Assembly: GCF_009914315.1 (NCBI RefSeq)
Contig: NZ_CP042596.1
Location: 992,001-1,056,000 of the forward strand
Origin: Granulicella sp. WH15
GTDB taxonomy: Bacteria > Acidobacteriota > Terriglobia > Terriglobales > Acidobacteriaceae
DNA length: 64,000 nt
Direction: 5' to 3'
Shown: piece after piece, positions 26,994-34,692 of the stretch
How the letters are laid out: every line of letters begins with the position of its first letter
Position numbering within the stretch: position 1 is the first letter of the stretch
The notes under the pieces: model-generated
Databases searched by the model: none
What the model was told of the DNA's origin: nothing
What the model saw: the letters and a program-made list of their open reading frames with translations, nothing else
Made by a program: the position numbers and the translations under genes

Positions 26994-27901
26994 GTATGGG
27001 GACTAGCATTTTGTATGCCGCAATTGGGCTAACTCTGTTTTGCGTACTGATATTGATGATGGCTCCAATTGTGCTTCGCCCAACCGCGGAGGCGCAGAGA
27101 TTTATCGAAGTGGTGCAAAGTAGCCGGCCCGACAGGCGGAAGATTGGTAGAAGGCAGCGATTTGAAGAGGGGTTGGTCTCTCTTATAGGAAAACTTCGAT
27201 CGAAGCTTGGGATAGCGGCAAGCCAGAAGTCACAGGAGCGTCTCCAGTCAGCTGGTTTGCGTAGTACTTACGCACAGGACCTATTTTTTGCGGCGCAAGT
27301 TCTTACTCCGTTAGTTGGAGTTTTTGTCGGTAGTTTTGTTAGGGAGCAGACACTTTTTGCTGTTCTTGCATCTGCTGTTGTTGGATATGTTTTTCCTAAT
27401 ATTTGCCTGGATACTGCGATTCGCAGTCGCAGGCAGAAGATTGCTCGTAGTCTGCCGGATGCGGTGGATTTGCTGGTTATATGTATTAATGCTGGGCTTG
27501 GGCTGGATCAGGCACTGCTTCGCATTGGGGAGGAGCTTGCTATCAGCCATCCTGAGATTCAGGGGGAACTCAGTCGTGTCTATCTCGAGCAACGGGCCGG
27601 GAGACCTCGAATTGAGGCATGGCAGAACCTGGCAACCAGGACCAAGATTAAAGAGGTCTCAGTGTTTGTAAGTATGCTGATGCAGACAGATCGGTTTGGT
27701 ACGCCTATCGGCAAAGCACTTAGTGAATTTTCCGAAGATCTCAGGCAGAGGCGTCGTCAAAGGGCAGAAGAAGCCGCGGCCAAAGCAAAAGTTAAAATTA
27801 TCTTTCCGCTGGTATTTTTTATCTTTCCCTGCCTTTTTATCGTACTTTTGGCTCCGGCGTTTTTAAGTATTATGAATGGTTTTCAAGGAATGAGCCGATA
27901 A
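26990..27901 (+). CDS. tadC: Tad inner-membrane platform protein TadC
   Basis: 303 residues, second T2SSF-domain protein: RSLPDAVDLLVICINAGLGLDQAL (residues about 150-175) and FVSMLMQTDRFGTPIGKALSEF (residues 225-246), which are the TadC hallmarks. It ends in a hydrophobic helix (IIFPLVFFIFPCLFIVLLAPAFL). GTG 26990 overlaps the tadB stop; ATG 26996 is the alternative. Translational coupling with tadB is likely. Confidence 0.9.
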   Translation: MSMGTSILYAAIGLTLFCVLILMMAPIVLRPTAEAQRFIEVVQSSRPDRRKIGRRQRFEEGLVSLIGKLRSKLGIAASQKSQERLQSAGLRSTYAQDLFFAAQVLTPLVGVFVGSFVREQTLFAVLASAVVGYVFPNICLDTAIRSRRQKIARSLPDAVDLLVICINAGLGLDQALLRIGEELAISHPEIQGELSRVYLEQRAGRPRIEAWQNLATRTKIKEVSVFVSMLMQTDRFGTPIGKALSEFSEDLRQRRRQRAEEAAAKAKVKIIFPLVFFIFPCLFIVLLAPAFLSIMNGFQGMSR

Positions 27902-27965
27902 GTAAGTTATAGCCTCGATGGCTGAAAATCGAGATAGATGTATTTCGAAAAAGGAGATTTTGAGT

Positions 27966-28061
27966 ATGGATATGACAACTGTGATTCGCATCGTTGCCGG
28001 GGTTCTGGCGCTGGTTGTTCTGGCAATCATTGTGTATCGTCGTGGCCGGGCTAATAACTAG
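27966..28061 (+). CDS. Small single-helix membrane protein (31 aa)
   Basis: ATG 27966 to TAG 28061. The peptide has a short polar start (MDMTTVIR), one hydrophobic helix (IVAGVLALVVLAIIVY) and a basic end (RRGRANN), giving a predicted N-out/C-in topology. AAAGGAG lies 9-15 bases upstream. It sits between tadC and the DUF192 gene on the same strand. Nothing is recognised by name. The RBS, the clean helix and the position make it likely to be translated. Confidence 0.6.
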   Translation: MDMTTVIRIVAGVLALVVLAIIVYRRGRANN

Positions 28062-28075
28062 CTCGTCTGGCGAAA

Positions 28076-28435
28076 ATGAGCAGAGTAAAGGTTTGGAACA
28101 TAACCCGTGAAGCGTCAATGGGAGGCAGGATTGAGGTGGCGAACACCACTTTTCGTCGTGCCTATGGTTTGTTGGGCAGACGGAGGCTGGAAGCGGAGGA
28201 AGGTCTGTGGATCCGGCCTTCTTCGGGGATACACACCTTTGGCATGGCGTTTCCCATTGACGTGATTGGGCTCGATAAGGAACTGAAGGTGATCCGGCTT
28301 TGGAGCGCGATTCCGCCGTATCGGATGACTTCGCTTAGCTGGTCAATGCGGAGTGTGTTGGAACTGCCGCCGGGGAAGATTCTGGAGGCGGGTACGCAGA
28401 TAGGCGATCTGCTGTGTATCGGTGGATCGGTTTAA
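28076..28435 (+). CDS. DUF192 family protein
   Basis: 119 residues covering the DUF192 domain: VANTTFRRAYGLLGRRRLEAEEGLWI, GIHTFGMAFPIDVIGLDKELKVI, VLELPPGKILEAG. The family is often exported or membrane-anchored, but no signal peptide is visible here. Its function is unknown. It lies 14 bases after the 31-aa gene and overlaps the beginning of the TadG-like frame, so it is embedded in the pilus operon. Starts at ATG 28076 without a strong RBS. Confidence 0.85.
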   Translation: MSRVKVWNITREASMGGRIEVANTTFRRAYGLLGRRRLEAEEGLWIRPSSGIHTFGMAFPIDVIGLDKELKVIRLWSAIPPYRMTSLSWSMRSVLELPPGKILEAGTQIGDLLCIGGSV

Positions 28436-28443
28436 GGGGCCGG

Positions 28444-29856
28444 ATGACTTTCCTGAAAAAACTGTCAGACGAAAGCGGTCAGGTTATTGTGGTGGCGGCG
28501 CTGTGCCTGGTAGTGATGATTGCGTTTGTGGGGCTCGCTGTTGATGTGGGGCATGTGCGCTATGCGAAGCGTAACTTGCAGAACGCTGCCGATGCCGCGG
28601 CGCTGGCTGCGGCGATGGAAGTTCGGGTATGTGGTGGGACTGCGAACTGTCCAGCGATGCAGGCGGCAGCACAGAGCGCGCTCGTTGAGAATGGTTATGC
28701 GGGGAGTTTGTTGTTGACGAATTGTTCGGGGTTGGCGGGCGCGGCTTTGACCCTGACTCTGAATAATGGACCTTGTGCCCTGGGGGCCAGTGATCCGAAC
28801 ACCGGCAAGCTGAGCTATGCGGAAGTGGTTGTCTCGCAGCAGCTCAGGACTTATTTTGCAAAGATTGTGGGGTTTGATAATGTGCCGATCTCGGCCAGGG
28901 CCGAGGCGGCACATGGGCTGGGTGGGCCTTGTATCTATGCGCTGGACCCTTCGGGGCCGGGGGCGATTACTGTCGTGGGCGGGGTGGGGTTTACCTCAAC
29001 CTGCGCGATTGTGGATGAGTCCACGTCGGATGCTGCATTGGCCTGCGTGGTGGGGCTTGGTATCTCCGCGCCGAAGATCAGCGTGTCGGGTGGGGCGGCG
29101 GGGTTGCTTTGTGGTTCGACGCCGCCGCCGACGCTGCATGTTCCTCCGCCATCGCCAGCCGATCCGCTTGCTTATTTACCGGCTCCGACTGGCGATGCAT
29201 GTCCCAGCTCTTCATCCGGGCCTCCGTATTATGGATCGGCAACTCCGGTAAATCTCACTCTTCCGCTGCTGGCCAATATCGTATTCAATCCGGGAGTTTA
29301 TTGTGGTGGAATTTCTATTACTGCCTCGTTGCTTTCGAGCATTACGTTTAATCCCGGTACTTATATTTTGAAAGACGGCCATAGCACTATCCTGGGGATA
29401 CCCCAACCAACAACAGGTGGTCTACAGATCAACATTGGCGGTTTGCTGTCTTCTATTAGTGGTAGCAATGTTTTGTTTTATAACGAAAGCACCTCGGGTG
29501 GTTTTTCTGTTGTGGCTACATCGGCCATTGGCGGCATTCTTCCTCTCGGCAGCTTTAATTTATCTGCAAATACACAAGGTGAGTATGCTGGTATTTTATT
29601 TTTCCAGGCTCACGGAAATACAGCTCCCGGCACGTTTGTTGCCAGTCTGGTGAGCCCAAGCAATCTGAGTGGAGCTATCTATATGCCTGATGCACAGCTT
29701 AATTATGCTGTCGGTGTCATTACACCTTCTTACAATATTTTGGTTGCCAGGGATATTACTTTTACCGCTCAGATATTGAGTACTGTAGGGAGTAACTATG
29801 CGACTTTGCAGAGTGGAAGTCCGGTGAATGGTGACAATGCTGTGTTAGTGCAGTAA
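28444..29856 (+). CDS. TadG-like pilus assembly protein
   Basis: 470 residues. The N-terminus has the TadE/G-type start DESGQVIVVAALCLVVMIAFVGLAVDVGHVRYAKRNLQNAADAAALAAA, with a single membrane helix (about residues 14-35) and the ADAAALA signature of putative Flp pilus-assembly TadE/G-like proteins. The rest is a Gly/Ser/Pro-rich extracytoplasmic region with a few Cys. Prepilin-type Gly is present but the +5 Glu is not. I start at ATG 28444, since upstream frame overlaps DUF192. GC is higher than in tadA-tadC. Confidence 0.8.
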   Translation: MTFLKKLSDESGQVIVVAALCLVVMIAFVGLAVDVGHVRYAKRNLQNAADAAALAAAMEVRVCGGTANCPAMQAAAQSALVENGYAGSLLLTNCSGLAGAALTLTLNNGPCALGASDPNTGKLSYAEVVVSQQLRTYFAKIVGFDNVPISARAEAAHGLGGPCIYALDPSGPGAITVVGGVGFTSTCAIVDESTSDAALACVVGLGISAPKISVSGGAAGLLCGSTPPPTLHVPPPSPADPLAYLPAPTGDACPSSSSGPPYYGSATPVNLTLPLLANIVFNPGVYCGGISITASLLSSITFNPGTYILKDGHSTILGIPQPTTGGLQINIGGLLSSISGSNVLFYNESTSGGFSVVATSAIGGILPLGSFNLSANTQGEYAGILFFQAHGNTAPGTFVASLVSPSNLSGAIYMPDAQLNYAVGVITPSYNILVARDITFTAQILSTVGSNYATLQSGSPVNGDNAVLVQ

Positions 29857-29872
29857 GTACGGGAGTGGTTTG

Positions 29873-30322
29873 ATGGACTGGAAGATATTAAATCGTGCCG
29901 GGGAAGAAGAAGGCTCCAGCCTGCTGGAGACGGCGCTGCTGCTGCCGATGTTGCTGCTATTGCTGGTGGTAGCGGTGGATCTGGGGAGGGCCTATTACGT
30001 TGCGATGGAGGTCTCGTCGTCGGCTTACTCGGGGGCGCAGTACGGGACGCAGAATATGACGGATACGGCGGGGATGGTTGCAGCCTCCAGCCTGGATGCG
30101 CCGGATTTGCCGACGCTGACGCCGGTGGCTAAGTATGGATGTGAGTGCTCGGATGGTAGCCAGGCCGTGGATTCTTGTGTGTCGCCGCCCACTTGTACGT
30201 TGAATGTCGTGAACTATGTGGAGGTCGATACCTCGGTGACTTATGTTCCTATCCTGCCCTATCCGGGGCTTACGAATTCGCTGCTATTACAGGGCAAGGC
30301 TAGAATGCGGGTTTCGCGCTAA
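29873..30322 (+). CDS. TadE-like pseudopilin
   Basis: 149 residues. Prepilin-like processing site EEEG|SSLLETALLLPMLLLLLVVAVD, with Glu at +5, then a periplasmic domain with four Cys (YGCECSDG...DSCVSPPTC). Minor pseudopilin of the Tad pilus by family. ATG 29873, GGGAG upstream, 16 bases after the TadG-like gene. The next gene begins directly at its stop (TAAATG). Confidence 0.85.
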   Translation: MDWKILNRAGEEEGSSLLETALLLPMLLLLLVVAVDLGRAYYVAMEVSSSAYSGAQYGTQNMTDTAGMVAASSLDAPDLPTLTPVAKYGCECSDGSQAVDSCVSPPTCTLNVVNYVEVDTSVTYVPILPYPGLTNSLLLQGKARMRVSR

Positions 30323-30841
30323 ATGATGTTGCGGGTGGTTATGGTCGATGTAGGTGTGGTGCGACATGATTTCGCGGCTGATGAAAGGGGAAGTGCGCTA
30401 CTGGAGTTTGCTCTGTGCTGCCTGATTGTGATGGCAACTATCTTCGGTATTCTGGAGTTCTCCCGAGCCATCTATATTGATCATTACCTGGCCGGCGCGG
30501 CACGGGATGCGGTGCGTTATGCCATGGTTCGCGGCTCCACTTGGAGCGGAACTGCTTGTGCTACGCCCACGATGTTTAACTGTGACGCGATCAATACGGA
30601 TGTTACTTCGTTTGTGAAGAGTACGGTGCCTGGTGGTATGTCGGCTGACGGTCTGATTGTGACGACGCAGTGGCCTGGACAGACGGCCTCGGGTGCCGTC
30701 TGCGATGTGACCCAGGGAGTCAATAGTCCTGGATGTGTGGTCAAGGTGACGGTTAGCTATCCTTTTACTTTTGTGGGGATATTTCTGGCGAATCGCTCTT
30801 TTCAACTGCAGAGTGCGGCAGCGGTCACGATTGCGCAGTAG
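30323..30841 (+). CDS. TadE-like pseudopilin (second)
   Basis: 172 residues. Processing site ADERG|SALLEFALCCLIVMATIFGIL with Glu at +5, then the TadE signature EFSRAIYIDHYLAGAARDAVRYAMVRG and a periplasmic domain. ATG immediately follows the preceding stop. The 3' end overlaps the end of the convergent TetR gene by 17 bases, so the last codons are shared on opposite strands. Last gene of the pilus locus. Confidence 0.88.
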   Translation: MMLRVVMVDVGVVRHDFAADERGSALLEFALCCLIVMATIFGILEFSRAIYIDHYLAGAARDAVRYAMVRGSTWSGTACATPTMFNCDAINTDVTSFVKSTVPGGMSADGLIVTTQWPGQTASGAVCDVTQGVNSPGCVVKVTVSYPFTFVGIFLANRSFQLQSAAAVTIAQ

Positions 30842-31481
30842 GGTGGTTGCTGCTGCTTTTTGCGGGAGATGAGGGTTCTTCGGTGAGGCCGAGGGTGTGG
30901 AGGGTCAGGCGCGTGATGAACTCCGCGTCCTGCTCGATGGAATGAGCGACTACGCCGTCGAGGCGGCGCTCGTTGGCTCCGCGTAATAGGTCGATGACGG
31001 CCCAGGAGATGGCTTCAAGGGGCTGGGGCTGGATTTCGCCGGTGGCTACGCCCTCTTCGAGCAGGGTGACCAGGCTTTGGGCTGAGGTGCGGAGGAGGGC
31101 GTTGGTCTGCTTGCGGTTTTGGGCCTCGCGGCCGACGGTGAGGAGCAGGCGGTAGAGGCTGCGGCGCTCGAGCCAGAACTCGAGCCGGGCGGTGACGAAG
31201 GCGGCTACTCTCTGGCGGATACCGGTGGCCGATTGCAGGCGCTCCTGGACGCGTTCGTTGAGCTGGTCAATGGCGTGCTGGACGGCTGCGACATAAATCT
31301 CTTCTTTGGAGCGGAAGTACAGGTAGAGCGTGCCTTTGGCGATGTCGGCCTGGGCGGCGATGTCCTCTGCGCGCGCGGCGGCGAAGCCTTTGGTGCCGAA
31401 GATCTTCAGCGCCGCGGCGATGATCTCGGTGCGCCGAAGGTCGGTTAGGACCTGTTTGCGGACTTTGGAAGAGGCGGCCAC
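30825..31481 (-). CDS. TetR-family transcriptional regulator
   Basis: 218 residues. N-terminal HTH: TEIIAAALKIFGTKGFAAARAEDIAAQADIAKGTLYLYFRSKEEIY (residues 18-63) is a textbook TetR DNA-binding domain; the C-terminal ligand domain is AcrR-like. Divergent from the DHA2 efflux gene with palindromic sites between them, so it very likely represses the pump and probably itself. Convergent and overlapping with the last TadE gene. Confidence 0.92.
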   Translation of the reverse strand: MAASSKVRKQVLTDLRRTEIIAAALKIFGTKGFAAARAEDIAAQADIAKGTLYLYFRSKEEIYVAAVQHAIDQLNERVQERLQSATGIRQRVAAFVTARLEFWLERRSLYRLLLTVGREAQNRKQTNALLRTSAQSLVTLLEEGVATGEIQPQPLEAISWAVIDLLRGANERRLDGVVAHSIEQDAEFITRLTLHTLGLTEEPSSPAKSSSNHPTAQS

Positions 31482-31529
31482 CTGTTCAACTTAACATATT
31501 GTTCTCTGTCCGGCGGGGAGATGTGGCGG

Positions 31530-31568
31530 TATAATGACCGAGGAGTCATTTTTATGACCGTTCAGTCA
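31530..31568 (+). promoter_or_regulatory. Promoter -10 and paired TetR-type operators
   Basis: TATAAT (31530-31535) overlaps AATGAC-N6-GTCATT (31533-31550), a perfect palindrome. A second site TGAC-N6-GTCA (31555-31568) covers the start codon at 31554. Both half-sites read TGACCG on the left, 22 bases apart. The position fits repression of the pump by the divergent TetR protein. Confidence 0.7.
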
Positions 31569-33212
31569 AATATCGATACCGCGGAGGCTGCGCTGGGCGC
31601 CAGCGCGCCGGAGTTCGAGCCGGGCGTTGAGTTGGAGACGGTTGCGGCACCTCGGCTCTATAACCCCTGGATTATTGCGCTGGTCGTGACGATGGGCACC
31701 TTTATGGAGGTGCTGGATACGTCGATTGCGAACGTGGCGCTGCCGCATATCGCGGGGAGTCTGTCGGCCTCTCAGGATGAGAGCACCTGGGTGCTGACCA
31801 GCTACCTGGTGGCCAATGCGATTATTCTGCCGATCAGCGGGTGGATCTCCGGCGTGCTGGGGCGGAAGAACTTTTATCTTGGCTCGGTGATCTTGTTTAC
31901 GCTGTTCTCGGCCTGCTGCGGGATTGCGCCTACGCTGGGGATGCTGGTGGTGTTTCGGGTACTGCAAGGGCTGTCGGGTGGTGGGTTGCAGCCGTCGGTG
32001 CAGGCGATTCTGGCGGACTCGTTTCCGGGCAATAAGCGCGGGATGGCGATGGCGGTCTATACCATCGCGATTCTTTGCGCGCCGGTGCTGGGGCCTACGC
32101 TGGGCGGGTGGATTACGGATAACTACTCGTGGCGCTGGATCTTCTATATCAATATTCCGATTGGGATGCTGTGCGCGTTTTTGACGCGGATTGTGCTGCG
32201 TGATCCTCCGCACTTGATCGAGAAGCGTAAGGCGCAGAAAGGGAAACCGCTGCAGATTGACGTGGCGGGGTTGGCCTTTGTGTCGCTGGGGTTGGCCGCG
32301 CTGGAGATTGTGCTCGATCGTGGGCAGGAGCTGGATTGGTTTGGTTCGACCTTTATTAGCTGGTCGGCGGCTACGGCGGTTTTTTGCTTGATTGCCGCGG
32401 TCTTCTGGGAGCTGCATACCAAGAATCCGGTGGTGAACCTGCGGCTGCTGAAGGAGAGGAACTTTCTCTTCTGCTGCGTGATCGTGCTGGGAATGTATAC
32501 GGCGTTGTATGCGACGACCTTCTTGCTGCCGCAGTTTATGCAGGAGCTGCTGGGGTATGACGCGACCACGGCGGGGTTTGCGGTGTCGCCATCTGGTTTG
32601 GTGACGATGGTTGAGGTGCCGATTATTGGCTGGCTGCTGAGCCGGGGCTCGGATGCGCGGCGGATGATTGCGCTGGGGCTTACGACGATGACCGTGGCTA
32701 CGTGGTGGCTCTCGCTGGGGAACCTGGAGGTTGCGGAGACGAACCTGATCTGGCCGCGTGTGTTGCAGGTGATGGGGCTGGGGATGACGACCGTACCGTT
32801 GAGCACGATCATGTTCCGGTTTCTTCCGGCGGACCAGAGCAGCAATGCAGCCGGGATCTATGCGCTGGTGAGGAATGAGGGCGGGAGTATTGGAATTGCT
32901 CTTTCCAGTACGTTCTTGCAACGGACCGCTCAGATGCACCAGACGTTCTTAGCGGCGAATATTACGGCTTCGAATGTGCAGGCGATGAGTGCGGCGCAGC
33001 GATTGGGCGGGGCTGTGGGTGGGTCGGCGGTGGATAACGCTTATGCCGGGTTGGCGCTGCTTTATCAGCAGGTGCAGCGGCAGGCTACGCTGTTGGCTTA
33101 TATGGATCAGTATCGGTTGTTTACTTATATTCTGCTTTGTTTGCTGCCTTTGGTGTTGCTGCTCAAGCGGCCTCCGAAGCAGGCGGGGAAGATCGAGTTG
33201 GATGTGCATTGA
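31554..33212 (+). CDS. DHA2-family (EmrB/QacA-type) MFS drug efflux transporter
   Basis: 552 residues, about 14 hydrophobic segments. Family motifs: VLDTSIANVALPHIAGSL in segment 1, ISGWISGVLGRKNFYLGS (motif A-like), FRVLQGLSGGGLQPSVQAIL, GPTLGGWITDNYSWRWIFYINIPIG (motif C region). It should export drugs by proton antiport. No HlyD/EmrA adaptor or TolC gene is beside it. ATG 31554 follows GAGGAG by 8 bases; the upstream frame is non-coding promoter DNA. Confidence 0.93.
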   Translation: MTVQSNIDTAEAALGASAPEFEPGVELETVAAPRLYNPWIIALVVTMGTFMEVLDTSIANVALPHIAGSLSASQDESTWVLTSYLVANAIILPISGWISGVLGRKNFYLGSVILFTLFSACCGIAPTLGMLVVFRVLQGLSGGGLQPSVQAILADSFPGNKRGMAMAVYTIAILCAPVLGPTLGGWITDNYSWRWIFYINIPIGMLCAFLTRIVLRDPPHLIEKRKAQKGKPLQIDVAGLAFVSLGLAALEIVLDRGQELDWFGSTFISWSAATAVFCLIAAVFWELHTKNPVVNLRLLKERNFLFCCVIVLGMYTALYATTFLLPQFMQELLGYDATTAGFAVSPSGLVTMVEVPIIGWLLSRGSDARRMIALGLTTMTVATWWLSLGNLEVAETNLIWPRVLQVMGLGMTTVPLSTIMFRFLPADQSSNAAGIYALVRNEGGSIGIALSSTFLQRTAQMHQTFLAANITASNVQAMSAAQRLGGAVGGSAVDNAYAGLALLYQQVQRQATLLAYMDQYRLFTYILLCLLPLVLLLKRPPKQAGKIELDVH

Positions 33213-33228
33213 GGATGTGGGTGGGGTG

Positions 33229-33405
33229 AGGAAAGCACACCTCGGGGGCTAAAGCCCGCTTCTGGGGTGGGTTTTGATGTCCGGGCTAAAGCCCGGACCT
33301 ACCCCAGAAGCAACGGCAAAGACAACCGCAACGGCAAAGACAGAAGCAGATTCCTCCGCTTCGCTCCTGAATGACGACCAAGAGAACAGGCAACGGCAAC
33401 GAGTG
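33229..33405. repeat. Modular intergenic repeat, copy 3 (modules B2 and C)
   Basis: CTCGGGGGCTAAAGCCCG, GATGTCCGGGCTAAAGCCCG, CTACCCCAGAAGCAACGGCA, then CAGATTCCTCCGCTTCGCTC, almost identical to copies 5, 6 and 8. It fills most of the gap between the efflux pump and metH. Confidence 0.9.
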
Positions 33406-33441
33406 GTCTTGGTTGGGGGGATGGTGGGTGGGGTGGTCGCC

Positions 33442-33585
33442 TATAATGGATGAGGCGCGTTTGCGCTGAATGTGGCAGGCTTAAGGGCTAGTGCGTGGAA
33501 GAGCTGAATAACTCGGCTCCGGCCAGATGCCCTGAGCTTTGCGCGGCTGGTCCGCGCGCGGCCACGCCCAAGGCCCCAGGGAGAC
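33442..33585 (+). promoter_or_regulatory. Leader of the split metH operon
   Basis: TATAAT at 33442-33447, a probable -10 with a weak -35, is followed by a GC-rich leader with a self-complementary GGTCCGCGCGCGGCC. I looked for cobalamin, SAM and SAH riboswitch signatures and did not find one. Confidence 0.35.
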
Positions 33586-34692
33586 ATGACGAAAGCTCAC
33601 CCACATCCTCTTGTAGATATCCTCCGGAAGCGAATTGCCATCATCGACGGTGCGATGGGGACGACGATCCGCACCTATGGCATGGCTGAGGCGGATATTC
33701 GCGGCGAACGGTTTCAGGACTCGACCAAGGATCTGCTGAATAACGGCGACCTCTTCTCGCTGACGCAGCCGACGATGATCTGCGATATTCATCGCCGGTT
33801 TCTGGAGGCGGGTGCGGACATCATCGAGACCAATACCTTTGGCGCGACCAGCATTACGCAGAGCGAGTTCTTTGTGGACGATCCGCGGGAGCATGGCGGG
33901 CGGAAGGATCCTGAGTTCTATCAGAAGATTATTGAGGACTCGTACCTGGATGGACTGGCCTGGGAGATCAATGAGCAGTCGGCGCGGCAGTGCCGGGAGT
34001 GGGCTGACCGGGTGGGCAATGAGACCGGGCGGCAGAGGTTTGTGGCCGGGGCGATTGGCCCGCTGACGGTGTCGCTCTCGAACTCGCCCGATGCCGATGA
34101 TGCCGGGTTTCGGGTGGTGACGTTCGACCAGGTGAAGGCTGCTTATGCGCAGCAGATTAGGGCGTTGATTGCCGGGGGATCGGACCTGTTGCTGGTGGAG
34201 ACGATCTTTGACTCGTTGAACGCAAAGGCCGCGCTGGTGGCGATTCGTGAGGTCTTCGATGAGGATGGGCTTACGGCGAAGGGGACGGAGCTGCCGGTGA
34301 TGATCTCGGCGGCGGTGGGGCGCGGGGGGGAGACGCTGATCTCGGCCCAGACCACGGAGGCTTTCTGGAATGCGGTCAATCATGTGAAGCCGCTGGCGGT
34401 GGGGCTGAACTGCTCGCTGGGGCCGGACCTGATGTATCCGTTTTTGAGTGAGCTGGCGCAGAAGGCTGATGTGGCCATCTCGTGCTATCCCAATGCGGGG
34501 TTGCCGAATCCTCTGTCGGAGACTGGGTTTGATCTGGGGCCGCCGGATATGGCGCGGTTTCTGGGCGGCTTTGCGCAGGATGGATTGATCAATATCGCCG
34601 GGGGATGCTGCGGCAATACCCCGGAGCACATTGCGGCGATTGCCAAGGCCCTTGAGGGCCAGGCTCCGCGGAAGTTCGAGGCGGGAGCATGA
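33586..34692 (+). CDS. Homocysteine S-methyltransferase domain protein (MetH N-terminal module)
   Basis: 368 residues equal to the first module of cobalamin-dependent methionine synthase. It begins [18 protein letters not shown], has [11 protein letters not shown], and carries the three zinc/homocysteine Cys: Cys276 in GLNCSLG and Cys341-Cys342 in GGCCGN. It stops exactly where the pterin-binding module of MetH would begin. The next gene overlaps by 4 bases (ATGA) and supplies the other modules, so the two proteins probably form a two-subunit MetH. Confidence 0.92.
   Translation: MTKAHPHPLVDILRKRIAIIDGAMGTTIRTYGMAEADIRGERFQDSTKDLLNNGDLFSLTQPTMICDIHRRFLEAGADIIETNTFGATSITQSEFFVDDPREHGGRKDPEFYQKIIEDSYLDGLAWEINEQSARQCREWADRVGNETGRQRFVAGAIGPLTVSLSNSPDADDAGFRVVTFDQVKAAYAQQIRALIAGGSDLLLVETIFDSLNAKAALVAIREVFDEDGLTAKGTELPVMISAAVGRGGETLISAQTTEAFWNAVNHVKPLAVGLNCSLGPDLMYPFLSELAQKADVAISCYPNAGLPNPLSETGFDLGPPDMARFLGGFAQDGLINIAGGCCGNTPEHIAAIAKALEGQAPRKFEAGA

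Noticed and set aside
33448..33585. Riboswitch before the split metH
   Set aside because: No B12 box, SAM or SAH signature could be found; only GC-rich self-complementarity.
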